55,598 nucleotides of DNA from Promethearchaeota archaeon. GTDB lineage: Archaea > Asgardarchaeota > Lokiarchaeia > Sigyniarchaeales > SOKP01. The position numbers and the translations under genes are program-made. Shown piece by piece: positions 8,917-17,608 of this stretch; the stretch's first letter is position 1; each line of letters opens with the position of its first letter. Under the pieces are notes generated by a model. It saw nothing but the letters and a program-made list of their open reading frames with translations. It was not told the origin of the DNA and did not search any database. The stretch lies in NCBI GenBank assembly GCA_019057865.1, contig JAHLWP010000029.1, positions 1 to 55,598 of the forward strand, read 5' to 3'.

Positions 8917-11043
8917 TTATTCTTCCTTATTTGTAAATTTTATATAGTTATTTCTTGGTTCATATAGAGTTCCTTCTTTAATAAGCTCATCTATAGCATT
9001 TTCTATAAACTTCTTATCTAAGCTTTCCTCTAATTCTAAAATTGGAATTACATTATCTCTCTCAAGTGCTTTCCAATTGTTTTCTTCGGAAATTTCTTTA
9101 AGTCTGCTCATTAATGTGTCCAATTTATTGAGATTACTTCGTGATTGTCCAACAAAAATTCTATCCATATCAATCTTTCCAGTAGTTTCGTCATAACCAG
9201 CATCTTTTAAATATCTTTTAAACAGTATAATTATATCTTCTACATCCTCTTTTAATACTTTATTTCTTAAAGCCATTTTTGCATAAGATTCACTCAATCT
9301 AACTAGAGCATCTAAATTTCTTGCTAAGATTGAAATAATCGCATCTTCGCTGTCATATCGACCACGTAATTCTAAATAAAATTCTTTTATCCTTTCTTTA
9401 GCTTCTTCAGTTAAAACAGGATTAAAAGTCCTTTTTGCGTGCTTAACATATTTTTTTAGAAGATCCCCTGGAATGGGTGCTACAGCCGGATTTTCTTTTT
9501 CATAAGATTCTTCTGGCCCTATCATCGAATTTTTTAAGATAAATTCAGCCATTTGAGCATCATCTGCGGGATCAGGTCTATCAATGACTACAAAAATTAA
9601 ATCAAAACGAGATAGAAGAGATGGTGGTAAGCGAATGTTTTGAGTAGGAGTTTTATATCTATCATATCTTCCAGAATGGGGATTTGCAGCAGCAATGATA
9701 GAAGTTTGAGCTTTCAATGTTGCTACGATCCCCGCTTTTGCTATACTTACCGTTTGTTGTTCCATTGCCTCATGGAGCGCTGATCTATCTGCGGTATCCA
9801 TTTTATCGAATTCATCAATAGCAATAATTCCGCCATTAGCCAAAACAACAGCCCCTGCTTCTAAATTCATTTGTCCTGTATCAGAATCTTTAATTACAGC
9901 TGCAGTTAAACCAACAGCTGTTGAACCTTTTCCAGAAGTATATAATCCTCGTGGAGATACTTCTATTAAACTTTTTAGGATTTCAGATTTTCCCGTTCCT
10001 GGGTCTCCAACAAATAAAATGTGAATATCACCTCTTTTGTATCCTCCCCCAGGTCTTTTTCTTCTAGTTCCTCCAAATAAACTTAAGGCAGATGCTAATT
10101 TAAGATCATCTCTTCCATAAATAGTAGAGGCTATAGAACGAGCTATTTTTTTTTGGATCATTGGCTCTTTTGAAAGACTCTCTATTTGTTTTCTATCTTC
10201 TTTTGAAAGTTCTACAATATCTTCACTTTTATCTTCTGGATCTATAAAATTAATATCAATAAAAGTCTTGAATAAAGTTGAGTTATTACTTTTAGTTGAT
10301 TGGGCTAATACAGATTTAAAAATTCCCATAATTTTAACTCTATCCCCTGGCTTAACAGTATCAACTAAATTATATGTTAATATTGCCTGAATTGATCTTG
10401 GAATTCTTCCAGGGGGTAAATCTTCAGGAATTTCTTGAATCATAATACTTTGCCAGTCAATGAATTCAGATTTCTTTGATATAAGGCGGAAATCTGATTG
10501 TGCTCTAGCTTTACATCGCTTGTTTATGCAAAATTTGGGCCATTTTATTCTTGAGGTTAACTGAATGATCTCAAATTGAGCTCCACATATTGTACATTCA
10601 AAATTTGCCTTCGTTAGTTTTGGTCTTATTGTCGAGCTTCTTACTAAAATACCGTTCGACCAAATAAGATTATCAATATGTTTTGCTCTTAATCCTCTTA
10701 AAGGAATTGTTAATAGACTTTTTGGATCTTTAGTTGTTATTCTTACAAAATATTCTTGAGGGGTCAATTTTGCACCTTGAAATTTTAATACATTTTTGAA
10801 GGCTTCAATAGCATCTTCTAATAGAGCTTCCGGATCATTTTTCAACATATTAGCAATCTGAGGGTCAAAAGCTAATAAATCCTCATATAATATAATTAAT
10901 CTATTTCCTCCTTTAGAAAAAATTTCATTTATCTGATCTTGATATTTGTATATACCGGGTTTATCTTGAAATAAACGATAAAAATCATCAAAGCGCTGAA
11001 CCTTATTAATTGGAGGAGTAGGACTTGAGCTTGGGGTTGTCGT
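8917..11043 (-). CDS. mcm: MCM replicative DNA helicase, probably starting at a non-ATG codon
   Basis: This is the hexameric 3'-5' helicase of archaeal replication forks. Visible features are a zinc finger (CTIC ... KFCINKRCK), Walker A GDPGTGKSE, Walker B IIAIDEFDKM, sensor-1 AAANP, the arginine finger in SRFD, and a C-terminal winged helix. The first ATG is at 10848, but the frame stays open upstream and encodes the conserved MCM A-domain start (FDDFYRLFQDK, RLIILYEDLLAFDPQIA). No ATG, GTG or TTG exists between the upstream stop and 10848. The best start is ACG at 11043, 7 nt after GAAGTG, giving 708 residues with N-terminus TTTPSSSPTPP. The alternative is an ATG at 11050 with one extra T at 11047, that is, a frameshift or sequencing error. 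No intein is present. A GINS gene lies about 3.6 kb away. Confidence 0.93.
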   Translation of the reverse strand, partial: TTTPSSSPTPPINKVQRFDDFYRLFQDKPGIYKYQDQINEIFSKGGNRLIILYEDLLAFDPQIANMLKNDPEALLEDAIEAFKNVLKFQGAKLTPQEYFVRITTKDPKSLLTIPLRGLRAKHIDNLIWSNGILVRSSTIRPKLTKANFECTICGAQFEIIQLTSRIKWPKFCINKRCKARAQSDFRLISKKSEFIDWQSIMIQEIPEDLPPGRIPRSIQAILTYNLVDTVKPGDRVKIMGIFKSVLAQSTKSNNSTLFKTFIDINFIDPEDKSEDIVELSKEDRKQIESLSKEPMIQKKIARSIASTIYGRDDLKLASALSLFGGTRRKRPGGGYKRGDIHILFVGDPGTGKSEILKSLIEVSPRGLYTSGKGSTAVGLTAAVIKDSDTGQMNLEAGAVVLANGGIIAIDEFDKMDTADRSALHEAMEQQTVSIAKAGIVATLKAQTSIIAAANPHSGRYDRYKTPTQNIRLPPSLLSRFDLIFVVIDRPDPADDAQMAEFILKNSMIGPEESYEKENPAVAPIPGDLLKKYVKHAKRTFNPVLTEEAKERIKEFYLELRGRYDSEDAIISILARNLDALVRLSESYAKMALRNKVLKEDVEDIIILFKRYLKDAGYDETTGKIDMDRIFVGQSRSNLNKLDTLMSRLKEISEENNWKALERDNVIPILELEESLDKKFIENAIDELIKEGTLYEPRNNYIKFTNKEE

Positions 11044-11222
11044 ATTACATCACTTCAAATTTAATTTTTTCAAATATTTAATTATTTTTTTTATGATATT
11101 TTAATTCTAATATTAAGGGGATAGGTTATTAAGCTGTCAATAAACTAAAAAAATAAAAAAATCATATGAGAGGGAAGAATTAGTAAAGTTTTTTATTTAT
11201 ATCTAATCAGAAGTATATTTCT

Positions 11223-14200
11223 TTAGCTCTCTTTTAATTGATATAAGGTTTCACATATAATTGGATCTTGAGTCATTTCACATCTTGCTTTGAGTAAAGG
11301 AATAACTCTTTTTTTAATATTTTTATCTCCGTATTTGACAGTTCGACCTAAAATTAAAGCTATTGATTGTTGGGTTTCTAATGATCTTTCAGCACTAAGA
11401 TTTTGTAGGAGCTTTGATAAAATTTTATTAATTCCTACATCTCGAATTATATCAACCAAGATATTAATTATACTAGTTCTTACTTCTTTTGATTTATCTC
11501 CTAATAAATCAATAACTAAATCAAATCTTTCCTCTATTTGATTACTATAAATTTTCAATAATCTCGTTGATGCTTCTCTCACGTTATAGTCTTTACTTAT
11601 AAAATTCTTTGATAATTTTTCGAAAGAGAGATGTGATGCATTAACTTCTTCTATATTCGATAACATCTTTAACGCAGTTCTTTTGACCCAATTTTCTTCA
11701 TCATCAAGTAGATGAACAAGTTTCCCTATGGTTTCTTCTTTATTTTCAATGTAATCAATAAGATTCCCTAAGCTAGAGGCTGCTGCTTCTCGAACAATCC
11801 ATTCCTCATCAATCAAAGCATTATTAATTAAAGAATCAGCTGTTAATGATGGATTTCTTTTACCTACAAAACCTAAAATCCTTGTGCTTGTTTCACGTAT
11901 AAATGAATCTTTATCAGAGAGAAAATTAATAACATTACGGACCGGAATAATTTCTGGTGAATTTTTAGCAATTTCTAACAAAGATTTAAATAATGTAATT
12001 TTTACTGACGACTCTTGCTCATTGATTGCTTGAAAAATTTCAGATATTAAAGGTTTTATTAAAATAGGATTTTTTTTAGCTATTTTTGAAATAATTTTTG
12101 AAGATTCTTTTTTAATCTGCTTATTTTTATCTTTTTCCAATAGCGTGATAATCGGTCTCATTTTAATGGTTTCAAGATATTCCTCTTCTAAACCATTTAG
12201 GGAAGTAATAGCATTAAGTCTTATAACATCATTTTCATCATTGAAGTAGTAAAATAGTTTTGGAATTATATTTTTTGGATCATTTTCTGCTATTTTAATA
12301 ATTGTATTTGAAACAATACCCTTTTTTAGGAATTTTGCAATATCTGGTACTTTAATTAGATTTGTTAATATTAAATCCTGATTCTCTCGAGATTTTTCAA
12401 CGAGAATATTTGATATATTTTCTTTCAATGGTTCATTTTCAAATTTAATGAAAATCAATAGAGTTGTCAATATTTTTTCAGGATTATATCTCCATAATTT
12501 ACCCAGAAGAGATAAAACACTATTTAGAATTTCAAAATTATTCGGGTCAATCTTATCAATAATTGTATCAAAATTTAATAATTTCGGTTCCTCATTAAAA
12601 TATTTCTCGAGAGCTGTAATTGAAGCGTTTCTTACATTTTCATTTAAATCAGTTAATCCATCTAAAAATGGTGATAATGGAATCTTATATTTTTTAAAAT
12701 TTCCAATCTGGCTAAAAACTTCAAATACAGAAGCTCTCACTTCACTATTGGGATCCTTCATTAAAGGGGAAAGTATAGATATAAATTTTTTATCTATATC
12801 TTTTACTTTATAAGATTTTATGGTTTTTATTGCTGCTGCTCTTATTTCCTTATTAATGTGAAATAATTTATTAAAAATGATGCTAATGGGTATTTTAACA
12901 GAAGATAATGATAAAATATTAAGTATTTCTACTTGTACTTGATAATTTGGATCTTCAAGTAATTCATAAATATTTAAATTTTGAATTAATTCATCCTTAT
13001 TTTTAATTATTCTATTAAGTAGCTTTAAACTTAATATTTTTGTACGCCATTCTGAATCTTCAACAAGGTTTAAAATCAATTTTTTTGGCAAATTATCTAT
13101 AAAATCTAAATCAGCATTCAAAAGTGATCTTAGAATAGGTATAATTTTATCGTAATTTGGAGATTCTAAAGTTTCTATTATCCAGGGTCTTATTAAATTC
13201 GGAACATCTTTTTCTAATTGGACTAAAATTTTATAGCATATTCTCCTTGAAGTCGAGTCATAATCACAAATACCGTCTAAAAGTAAATATTTGTATTTCC
13301 AATCGTTGAGATCTATCTCTGTTTTTAGTGGAATTCTTTCAAACATTAAAAGGATTGTATCTTCTGCATATTTTCTTATTATTGGATTCTTATCTTTAAT
13401 ATAAGTAAAAAGAGGGATAGGATCAAAATTTTGACCACACTCACTAATTTTTGAATATTTTATATTATACTTAAATTCACTTTTCGTAGACAAAAAGAAA
13501 TATGATGTAAAAATTATTAGCGCAACTTCTTCTATTAATGCAGCCCATGTAAACATAAGATAATTTGGCACAATTTCTCTGGTGATTGACCAGTAATTAA
13601 AACTATTGGATAATCTATTAATATTAACAAGTATAAAATTCACAAAAACATTAATACCTATAGCTGCCATTAAATATGCAGCAAAATATATATCAATTCC
13701 TCTATATTTGATTTTTCTACCCCAAAAGCGAGTAAAATATCCAATGATGCCAAAGAATAAAGTTACATATACAAAATATGAAGACATTGTTGATATTGCA
13801 AGTGATTTAGTAAAGAAAAAAGCAATTGTCTGAATCATAGAAATCCAAGCCCATACAAAAACAAATAACATAAAACCTAAAATGATATAAGGCTTGGGAT
13901 TTGAAGTGAATTGTTTCATTCCTCTTTTACTATCTTCAAAATTCAGAAAGATTGATCTTTTTATGTCTGGTATATGATAAAACTCATTTGAAATTCCCGC
14001 TATATATCCTTTAGTTCCGTAGTGTACTATAATTATAAGAGGATATGCAAGTATCCAAGAAACCCATATCACCATGAATGGTAAGCCCGAAAGAACCAAT
14101 ATAATCGGGGGTAGAATTAAGAGCAAATATAATATTATTGCCATAAAAAATGATTTTATCTTATTTTCAGATCTATTAATGATTTTATTACCAATTAATT

Positions 14201-14528
14201 TATGAAATGGTGTAAGACCTTCGTCAGATTCTTTACTAAGAGCAATGAATAAAAAATCAATTAGGGGGTAAAAGGATATATAAATTAAACATACTGAAAA
14301 TGGTATAAGAAGTGCTAGCGGATGAACTGTATCAGTAGCGAAAATAAAACCCATTGCAACAACGACCAAAATCGCTATACCAAAAATGAGCCCATATAAA
14401 ATGCATTGAACTCGATCTATGTTGCTGAATTCTCCTTTTTTTACTAGGGCTACTTGTCGATATATTAGGAAAAACCCAACTAGGAAAAAACCTATAAATA
14501 GTATTAACAAAATAATTTCTATCTGCAA
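11223..14528 (-). CDS. Polytopic membrane protein with a long C-terminal HEAT-repeat solenoid
   Basis: 1101 residues. The first ~350 contain about nine or ten hydrophobic segments, ending with YLMFTWAALIEEVALIIF. The remaining ~730 form a helical solenoid of HEAT-type repeats; recurrent units include D-x-x-WRTKILSLKLL, EEWIVREAAASSLGNL and EENWVKRTALKMLSNI. HEAT solenoids bind proteins, so this looks like a membrane platform exposing a large cytosolic scaffold. The EEVALIIF segment loosely recalls membrane CPBP-type proteases, but I cannot identify the full catalytic set. It lies between mcm and the GINS gene, which may be coincidence. No named family is recognised. Confidence 0.82.
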   Translation of the reverse strand: MQIEIILLILFIGFFLVGFFLIYRQVALVKKGEFSNIDRVQCILYGLIFGIAILVVVAMGFIFATDTVHPLALLIPFSVCLIYISFYPLIDFLFIALSKESDEGLTPFHKLIGNKIINRSENKIKSFFMAIILYLLLILPPIILVLSGLPFMVIWVSWILAYPLIIIVHYGTKGYIAGISNEFYHIPDIKRSIFLNFEDSKRGMKQFTSNPKPYIILGFMLFVFVWAWISMIQTIAFFFTKSLAISTMSSYFVYVTLFFGIIGYFTRFWGRKIKYRGIDIYFAAYLMAAIGINVFVNFILVNINRLSNSFNYWSITREIVPNYLMFTWAALIEEVALIIFTSYFFLSTKSEFKYNIKYSKISECGQNFDPIPLFTYIKDKNPIIRKYAEDTILLMFERIPLKTEIDLNDWKYKYLLLDGICDYDSTSRRICYKILVQLEKDVPNLIRPWIIETLESPNYDKIIPILRSLLNADLDFIDNLPKKLILNLVEDSEWRTKILSLKLLNRIIKNKDELIQNLNIYELLEDPNYQVQVEILNILSLSSVKIPISIIFNKLFHINKEIRAAAIKTIKSYKVKDIDKKFISILSPLMKDPNSEVRASVFEVFSQIGNFKKYKIPLSPFLDGLTDLNENVRNASITALEKYFNEEPKLLNFDTIIDKIDPNNFEILNSVLSLLGKLWRYNPEKILTTLLIFIKFENEPLKENISNILVEKSRENQDLILTNLIKVPDIAKFLKKGIVSNTIIKIAENDPKNIIPKLFYYFNDENDVIRLNAITSLNGLEEEYLETIKMRPIITLLEKDKNKQIKKESSKIISKIAKKNPILIKPLISEIFQAINEQESSVKITLFKSLLEIAKNSPEIIPVRNVINFLSDKDSFIRETSTRILGFVGKRNPSLTADSLINNALIDEEWIVREAAASSLGNLIDYIENKEETIGKLVHLLDDEENWVKRTALKMLSNIEEVNASHLSFEKLSKNFISKDYNVREASTRLLKIYSNQIEERFDLVIDLLGDKSKEVRTSIINILVDIIRDVGINKILSKLLQNLSAERSLETQQSIALILGRTVKYGDKNIKKRVIPLLKARCEMTQDPIICETLYQLKES

Positions 14529-14631
14529 TTTTTACACTAATTTTTTCAGTCTATTAGTATATTAATATAAGTTTTAATTTTCTAGTTCTAAATTGTTTAG
14601 TATATAAAATTATATTAATTTATTAGATCTG

Positions 14632-15201
14632 GTGAAAATTATATTGGAAAAAGTTGAAAGCCAATTAAATGACTCCCTAAATAGGATAAATTTTATGTTT
14701 ATGAATGAAGAATTAATTATAGAATGTATAAAAAGTTTCAAAGGATTTTCCTTTCTAGGAGAATCATTTGGTCCATTTGAGAAGGGAAACAAATATAGGT
14801 TAAAATTGTTCTCAGCGTTTCCTTTTATTGAAAATGACATTATGAAAATAGCATCAAATGAAAAATGCGATAATGTTGATGTGCAAAGATTTGCTATTGA
14901 TGAACGTGACGATCAAAAGCTAATATATAGAGATAATAATTATTTTCTAAACAAAATAAAGAAATTTAAAATTTTCTTGGAAAAGGATATTAAAGATAAA
15001 ATCAAACCTCCTTTAGATTTAGACAGATATAATTCTTATATGTCAAATATTATTGATAGTCGATTGTCAAAACTCTTAAGATTAGCAAAGGCGGAGTTAT
15101 CCTTGGATGATGAGAGAAGATTAACAAGTTCAGAAAAAATACTATTTAAACATTTATACAAGTATATTAAAGTGTGGAGAAAATTTTATTTAACTCATTA
15201 A
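14632..15201 (+). CDS. GINS complex subunit (B-A domain order, Gins23-like)
   Basis: 189 residues. The N-terminal part contains a small beta B-domain-like motif (SFGPFEKGNKYRLKLF), and the C-terminal part the helical A domain (SRLSKLLRLAKAEL ... LTSSEKILFKHLYKYIKVWRKF). This B-then-A order corresponds to the Gins23 group. GINS bridges MCM and the primase/polymerase and activates the helicase, and mcm lies nearby on the opposite strand. The GTG taken as start (14632) is itself part of a GGTGA Shine-Dalgarno-like sequence. Initiation could instead be at ATA 14641 or TTG 14644, removing 3-4 residues. It converges with the OPRT gene, overlapping by 4 nt at the stop codons. Confidence 0.8.
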   Translation: MKIILEKVESQLNDSLNRINFMFMNEELIIECIKSFKGFSFLGESFGPFEKGNKYRLKLFSAFPFIENDIMKIASNEKCDNVDVQRFAIDERDDQKLIYRDNNYFLNKIKKFKIFLEKDIKDKIKPPLDLDRYNSYMSNIIDSRLSKLLRLAKAELSLDDERRLTSSEKILFKHLYKYIKVWRKFYLTH

Positions 15202-15875
15202 GAAAAATATATCTCTCTTGTTCCATAATTTTTAAAATAGTCTTCTATATGTATTGCAATATCCTTATCTATCGTTAAAGTTGGTAATAAATCTACTGCG
15301 TTACTCATCGCATAATACTTGACATCCTCTTCGTGTATTACTTCTTCTACACTTTTTCCATCATCCCTTAGTTCATTTCTGTTAGTTATGCCAATAGCAG
15401 CTATTATATCAACTTTAATTGCCTTTAAGTTTTGAATGCTTGTTATCAAAGATCCACCTGTTGTTGTTACATCCTCAATAACAATTACTTTTCCTTTTGG
15501 CATCCCTAGAAAAAATCTATCCTTTGGTTCACCATGATCTTTTGGTTTACCTCTTCCCATGGGTAAATTATAGATTCTATTATGATAATTCTTTTGCTTT
15601 TTTGCCCATTTGAATTGTGTAATAATCCCAATTTTACTGGCTCCCTCAGGTACTCCATAAAAACAATCAGGTTTTAAATTAAGACTTCCCACAAATGAAA
15701 TTATATAATCAGTTAATTTATCAATTAAATTTACATCCTCAGAAACATTTCTCCAATTTATATAAAAATAGGAAAGCCTATTAGATTTTAATCTTATTGG
15801 TTCCTTAAAGAATCCAATTACTTTATTAACGATTATGAATTCATAAAATTTCTTTTTCTCTTTATCCCAATTCAT
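15198..15875 (-). CDS. pyrE: Orotate phosphoribosyltransferase
   Basis: 225 residues. It converts orotate plus PRPP to orotidine 5'-monophosphate in pyrimidine synthesis. The PRPP-binding signature VIVIEDVTTTGGS with its acidic pair and TTTGGS loop is intact, and DCFYGVPEGASKIG near the middle matches the family's substrate region. Length fits the family. It is the last gene of a minus-strand run that includes topoisomerase VI and converges with the GINS gene. No other pyrimidine gene is present in the window. Confidence 0.9.
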   Translation of the reverse strand: MNWDKEKKKFYEFIIVNKVIGFFKEPIRLKSNRLSYFYINWRNVSEDVNLIDKLTDYIISFVGSLNLKPDCFYGVPEGASKIGIITQFKWAKKQKNYHNRIYNLPMGRGKPKDHGEPKDRFFLGMPKGKVIVIEDVTTTGGSLITSIQNLKAIKVDIIAAIGITNRNELRDDGKSVEEVIHEEDVKYYAMSNAVDLLPTLTIDKDIAIHIEDYFKNYGTREIYFS

Positions 15876-15886
15876 AAGTAGTAAAA

Positions 15887-16405
15887 CTATTCCTTTAATG
15901 TTAAATAATCTTTTCTTGCTTTCGCATATTCTTCAGCGTTAATTTTTCCAGCTAAGAATTCTTTTTCTTTTTCTCTCATAACCCTCCTTTTTTGAGCTAA
16001 TTTTTTCCTTCTTTCTGCTTTAAGGAAATTATTTGAAATATTCTTAGCGATACTTACAATATCTTTATTTTTTTTGTTAATTAAATTTTCTAAATAAGGT
16101 TTGATTGGGATTATCATTTCAATGTTTTTGTTGGAAAGTTCTTCAATTCGAATTAATGCGAGAATAATCTCCTCCTCATTTTCACCTTCTAAAACACTCA
16201 TCAATCTTGGAATTGCAATATCTTTTGTTATATCGTTAAGATATTCTTCAATTTCCTTTTTTATTTGGGGATCTTTATAACTATCTAATTTCTTACTACG
16301 TATATACTCAACAAAAATAAGTGGTAATTCAATTGGCCAATCTTGCATTTTTTCTTTATCGATTAATTGAATAATTCCACCATCTTTTTTGTGAAAAACT
16401 CTTAT
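15887..16405 (-). CDS. Conserved-looking helical protein overlapping top6A, function unknown; probable ATA start
   Basis: About 172 residues and strongly helical. The middle resembles short HEAT-like helical pairs (AIPRLMSVLEGENEEEI) and the C-terminus is a highly basic helix (AERRKKLAQKRRVMREKE). A TTG at 16411 is available as a start, but it lies only 1 nt after GGTG. The ATA at 16405 is exactly 7 nt after that GGTG and would give N-terminus (M)RVFHKKDGG. The gene overlaps the 3' end of the topoisomerase VI A gene by a few bases, so it is translationally coupled and may be an accessory protein. I recognise no family. Confidence 0.7.
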   Translation of the reverse strand: MRVFHKKDGGIIQLIDKEKMQDWPIELPLIFVEYIRSKKLDSYKDPQIKKEIEEYLNDITKDIAIPRLMSVLEGENEEEIILALIRIEELSNKNIEMIIPIKPYLENLINKKNKDIVSIAKNISNNFLKAERRKKLAQKRRVMREKEKEFLAGKINAEEYAKARKDYLTLKE

Positions 16406-17589
16406 ATCCAATCACCTGTTGTTAATTTTTCTGGAAGGTACGTATTGGTAAGAAACTCAAAACCATGTCGAGAAAGAGCCTGAATTTCTGCTTTTTTCTT
16501 TAGTTTGAGAGCTAGGCTTAAATCAATTTCCCATTGTTTATTCTTTTTAACAAAATCTTCTTTTAATAATTCTTTTGTTCTTTTAACATCCATAGGTTTC
16601 ATAGGAAGTCTGACTTCTTCTGGAATTTTGTATTTATCAAGATCTCTTGTTAAAACTCCAAGTAGTTTAATATTTGGGGTCGCTAAAAAAGGTGATTCAT
16701 AACTTAGTCTTTTTGAACCTCTTAAATATACGCTATGAATATAATGTCCATATGGATCACTATCTACTAGACTAAAAACAGGTAAATTTAATTCTTTACT
16801 TAAGCGTTTCAAAAACATGCGTGTTGCAATATCAGCAGCTCCTTTTGCTGTAAGGATAATACATGGATACTTCTTCCAAAACCTATCTTCAGCTAAACGT
16901 ATCATTGCTGCGTCTTTTTCTACCACTAATATAAATTCCGCATCTGATTCTATTATTTCTATATTATCGAGCATAGGCGATATCATCCAACCACCACTAC
17001 CTAATCCTTCTAGATCGATTATATCATTTCGATCCCTTATTCTGAGTCTTCCAACGCACACACCTTTAGCAGATGCAACTATATGAGTTGAATTTCTTGT
17101 TGTATATAACATTGCAGCAACATCTTCAATACTTTTATCACTGTTCTTCTGTTCTGTAAATAATTTTACATCAGTATAGAATATTTCCCTTTTAGTAGCA
17201 TGGATATCTTTAATTAATAGCTCATTTACGATTTCAAGAACTCTCATTAATCTTGTTAGATCTGCTACACTAGTAAGTGAATGAAATTGCTTTTCTACTA
17301 TTTGTTCACCTAAAAGCAAAAGATCATTCTCTTCATCCCAAATTATATTAGAACTCGTTCTAGCTGGAAGTTGGATGGATGGGCGACCTGTATTGTAAAT
17401 TTTTGTAATAGTATTATCTACTATTGTATATAATCTTTCAAGAGTCTCGTTTCTGTTAAGATCATCAATCTTTACCGTCCCTTTTGGAAGATCAATTGAT
17501 TTTTCTTCTTTCTTTTTTTGTAAATATAAGTTAAATAATTCTCTAGCTGCTTTTAATTCCTTTTTATCATTTTTTTCTTTTTTAGCCAT
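16402..17589 (-). CDS. top6A: DNA topoisomerase VI subunit A (Spo11-like)
   Basis: 395 residues. This is the DNA-cleaving subunit of type IIB topoisomerase. The catalytic tyrosine is in KREIFYTD (about residue 138), matching the R-x-I-Y/F-Y motif of Top6A/Spo11. The Toprim metal site is visible as ILVVEKDAA and VDSDPYGHY. It is encoded 19 nt downstream of subunit B on the same strand, so the two are co-expressed and should form the A2B2 enzyme that relaxes and decatenates DNA. It overlaps the next gene (15887-16405). All catalytic residues appear to be present. Confidence 0.95.
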   Translation of the reverse strand: MAKKEKNDKKELKAARELFNLYLQKKKEEKSIDLPKGTVKIDDLNRNETLERLYTIVDNTITKIYNTGRPSIQLPARTSSNIIWDEENDLLLLGEQIVEKQFHSLTSVADLTRLMRVLEIVNELLIKDIHATKREIFYTDVKLFTEQKNSDKSIEDVAAMLYTTRNSTHIVASAKGVCVGRLRIRDRNDIIDLEGLGSGGWMISPMLDNIEIIESDAEFILVVEKDAAMIRLAEDRFWKKYPCIILTAKGAADIATRMFLKRLSKELNLPVFSLVDSDPYGHYIHSVYLRGSKRLSYESPFLATPNIKLLGVLTRDLDKYKIPEEVRLPMKPMDVKRTKELLKEDFVKKNKQWEIDLSLALKLKKKAEIQALSRHGFEFLTNTYLPEKLTTGDWI

Positions 17590-17608
17590 GATTAATATAA
17601 TAAAAATA

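Noticed and set aside
8917..10848. Intein in MCM
   Set aside because: The ATPase motifs run at normal spacing without an inserted self-splicing domain.
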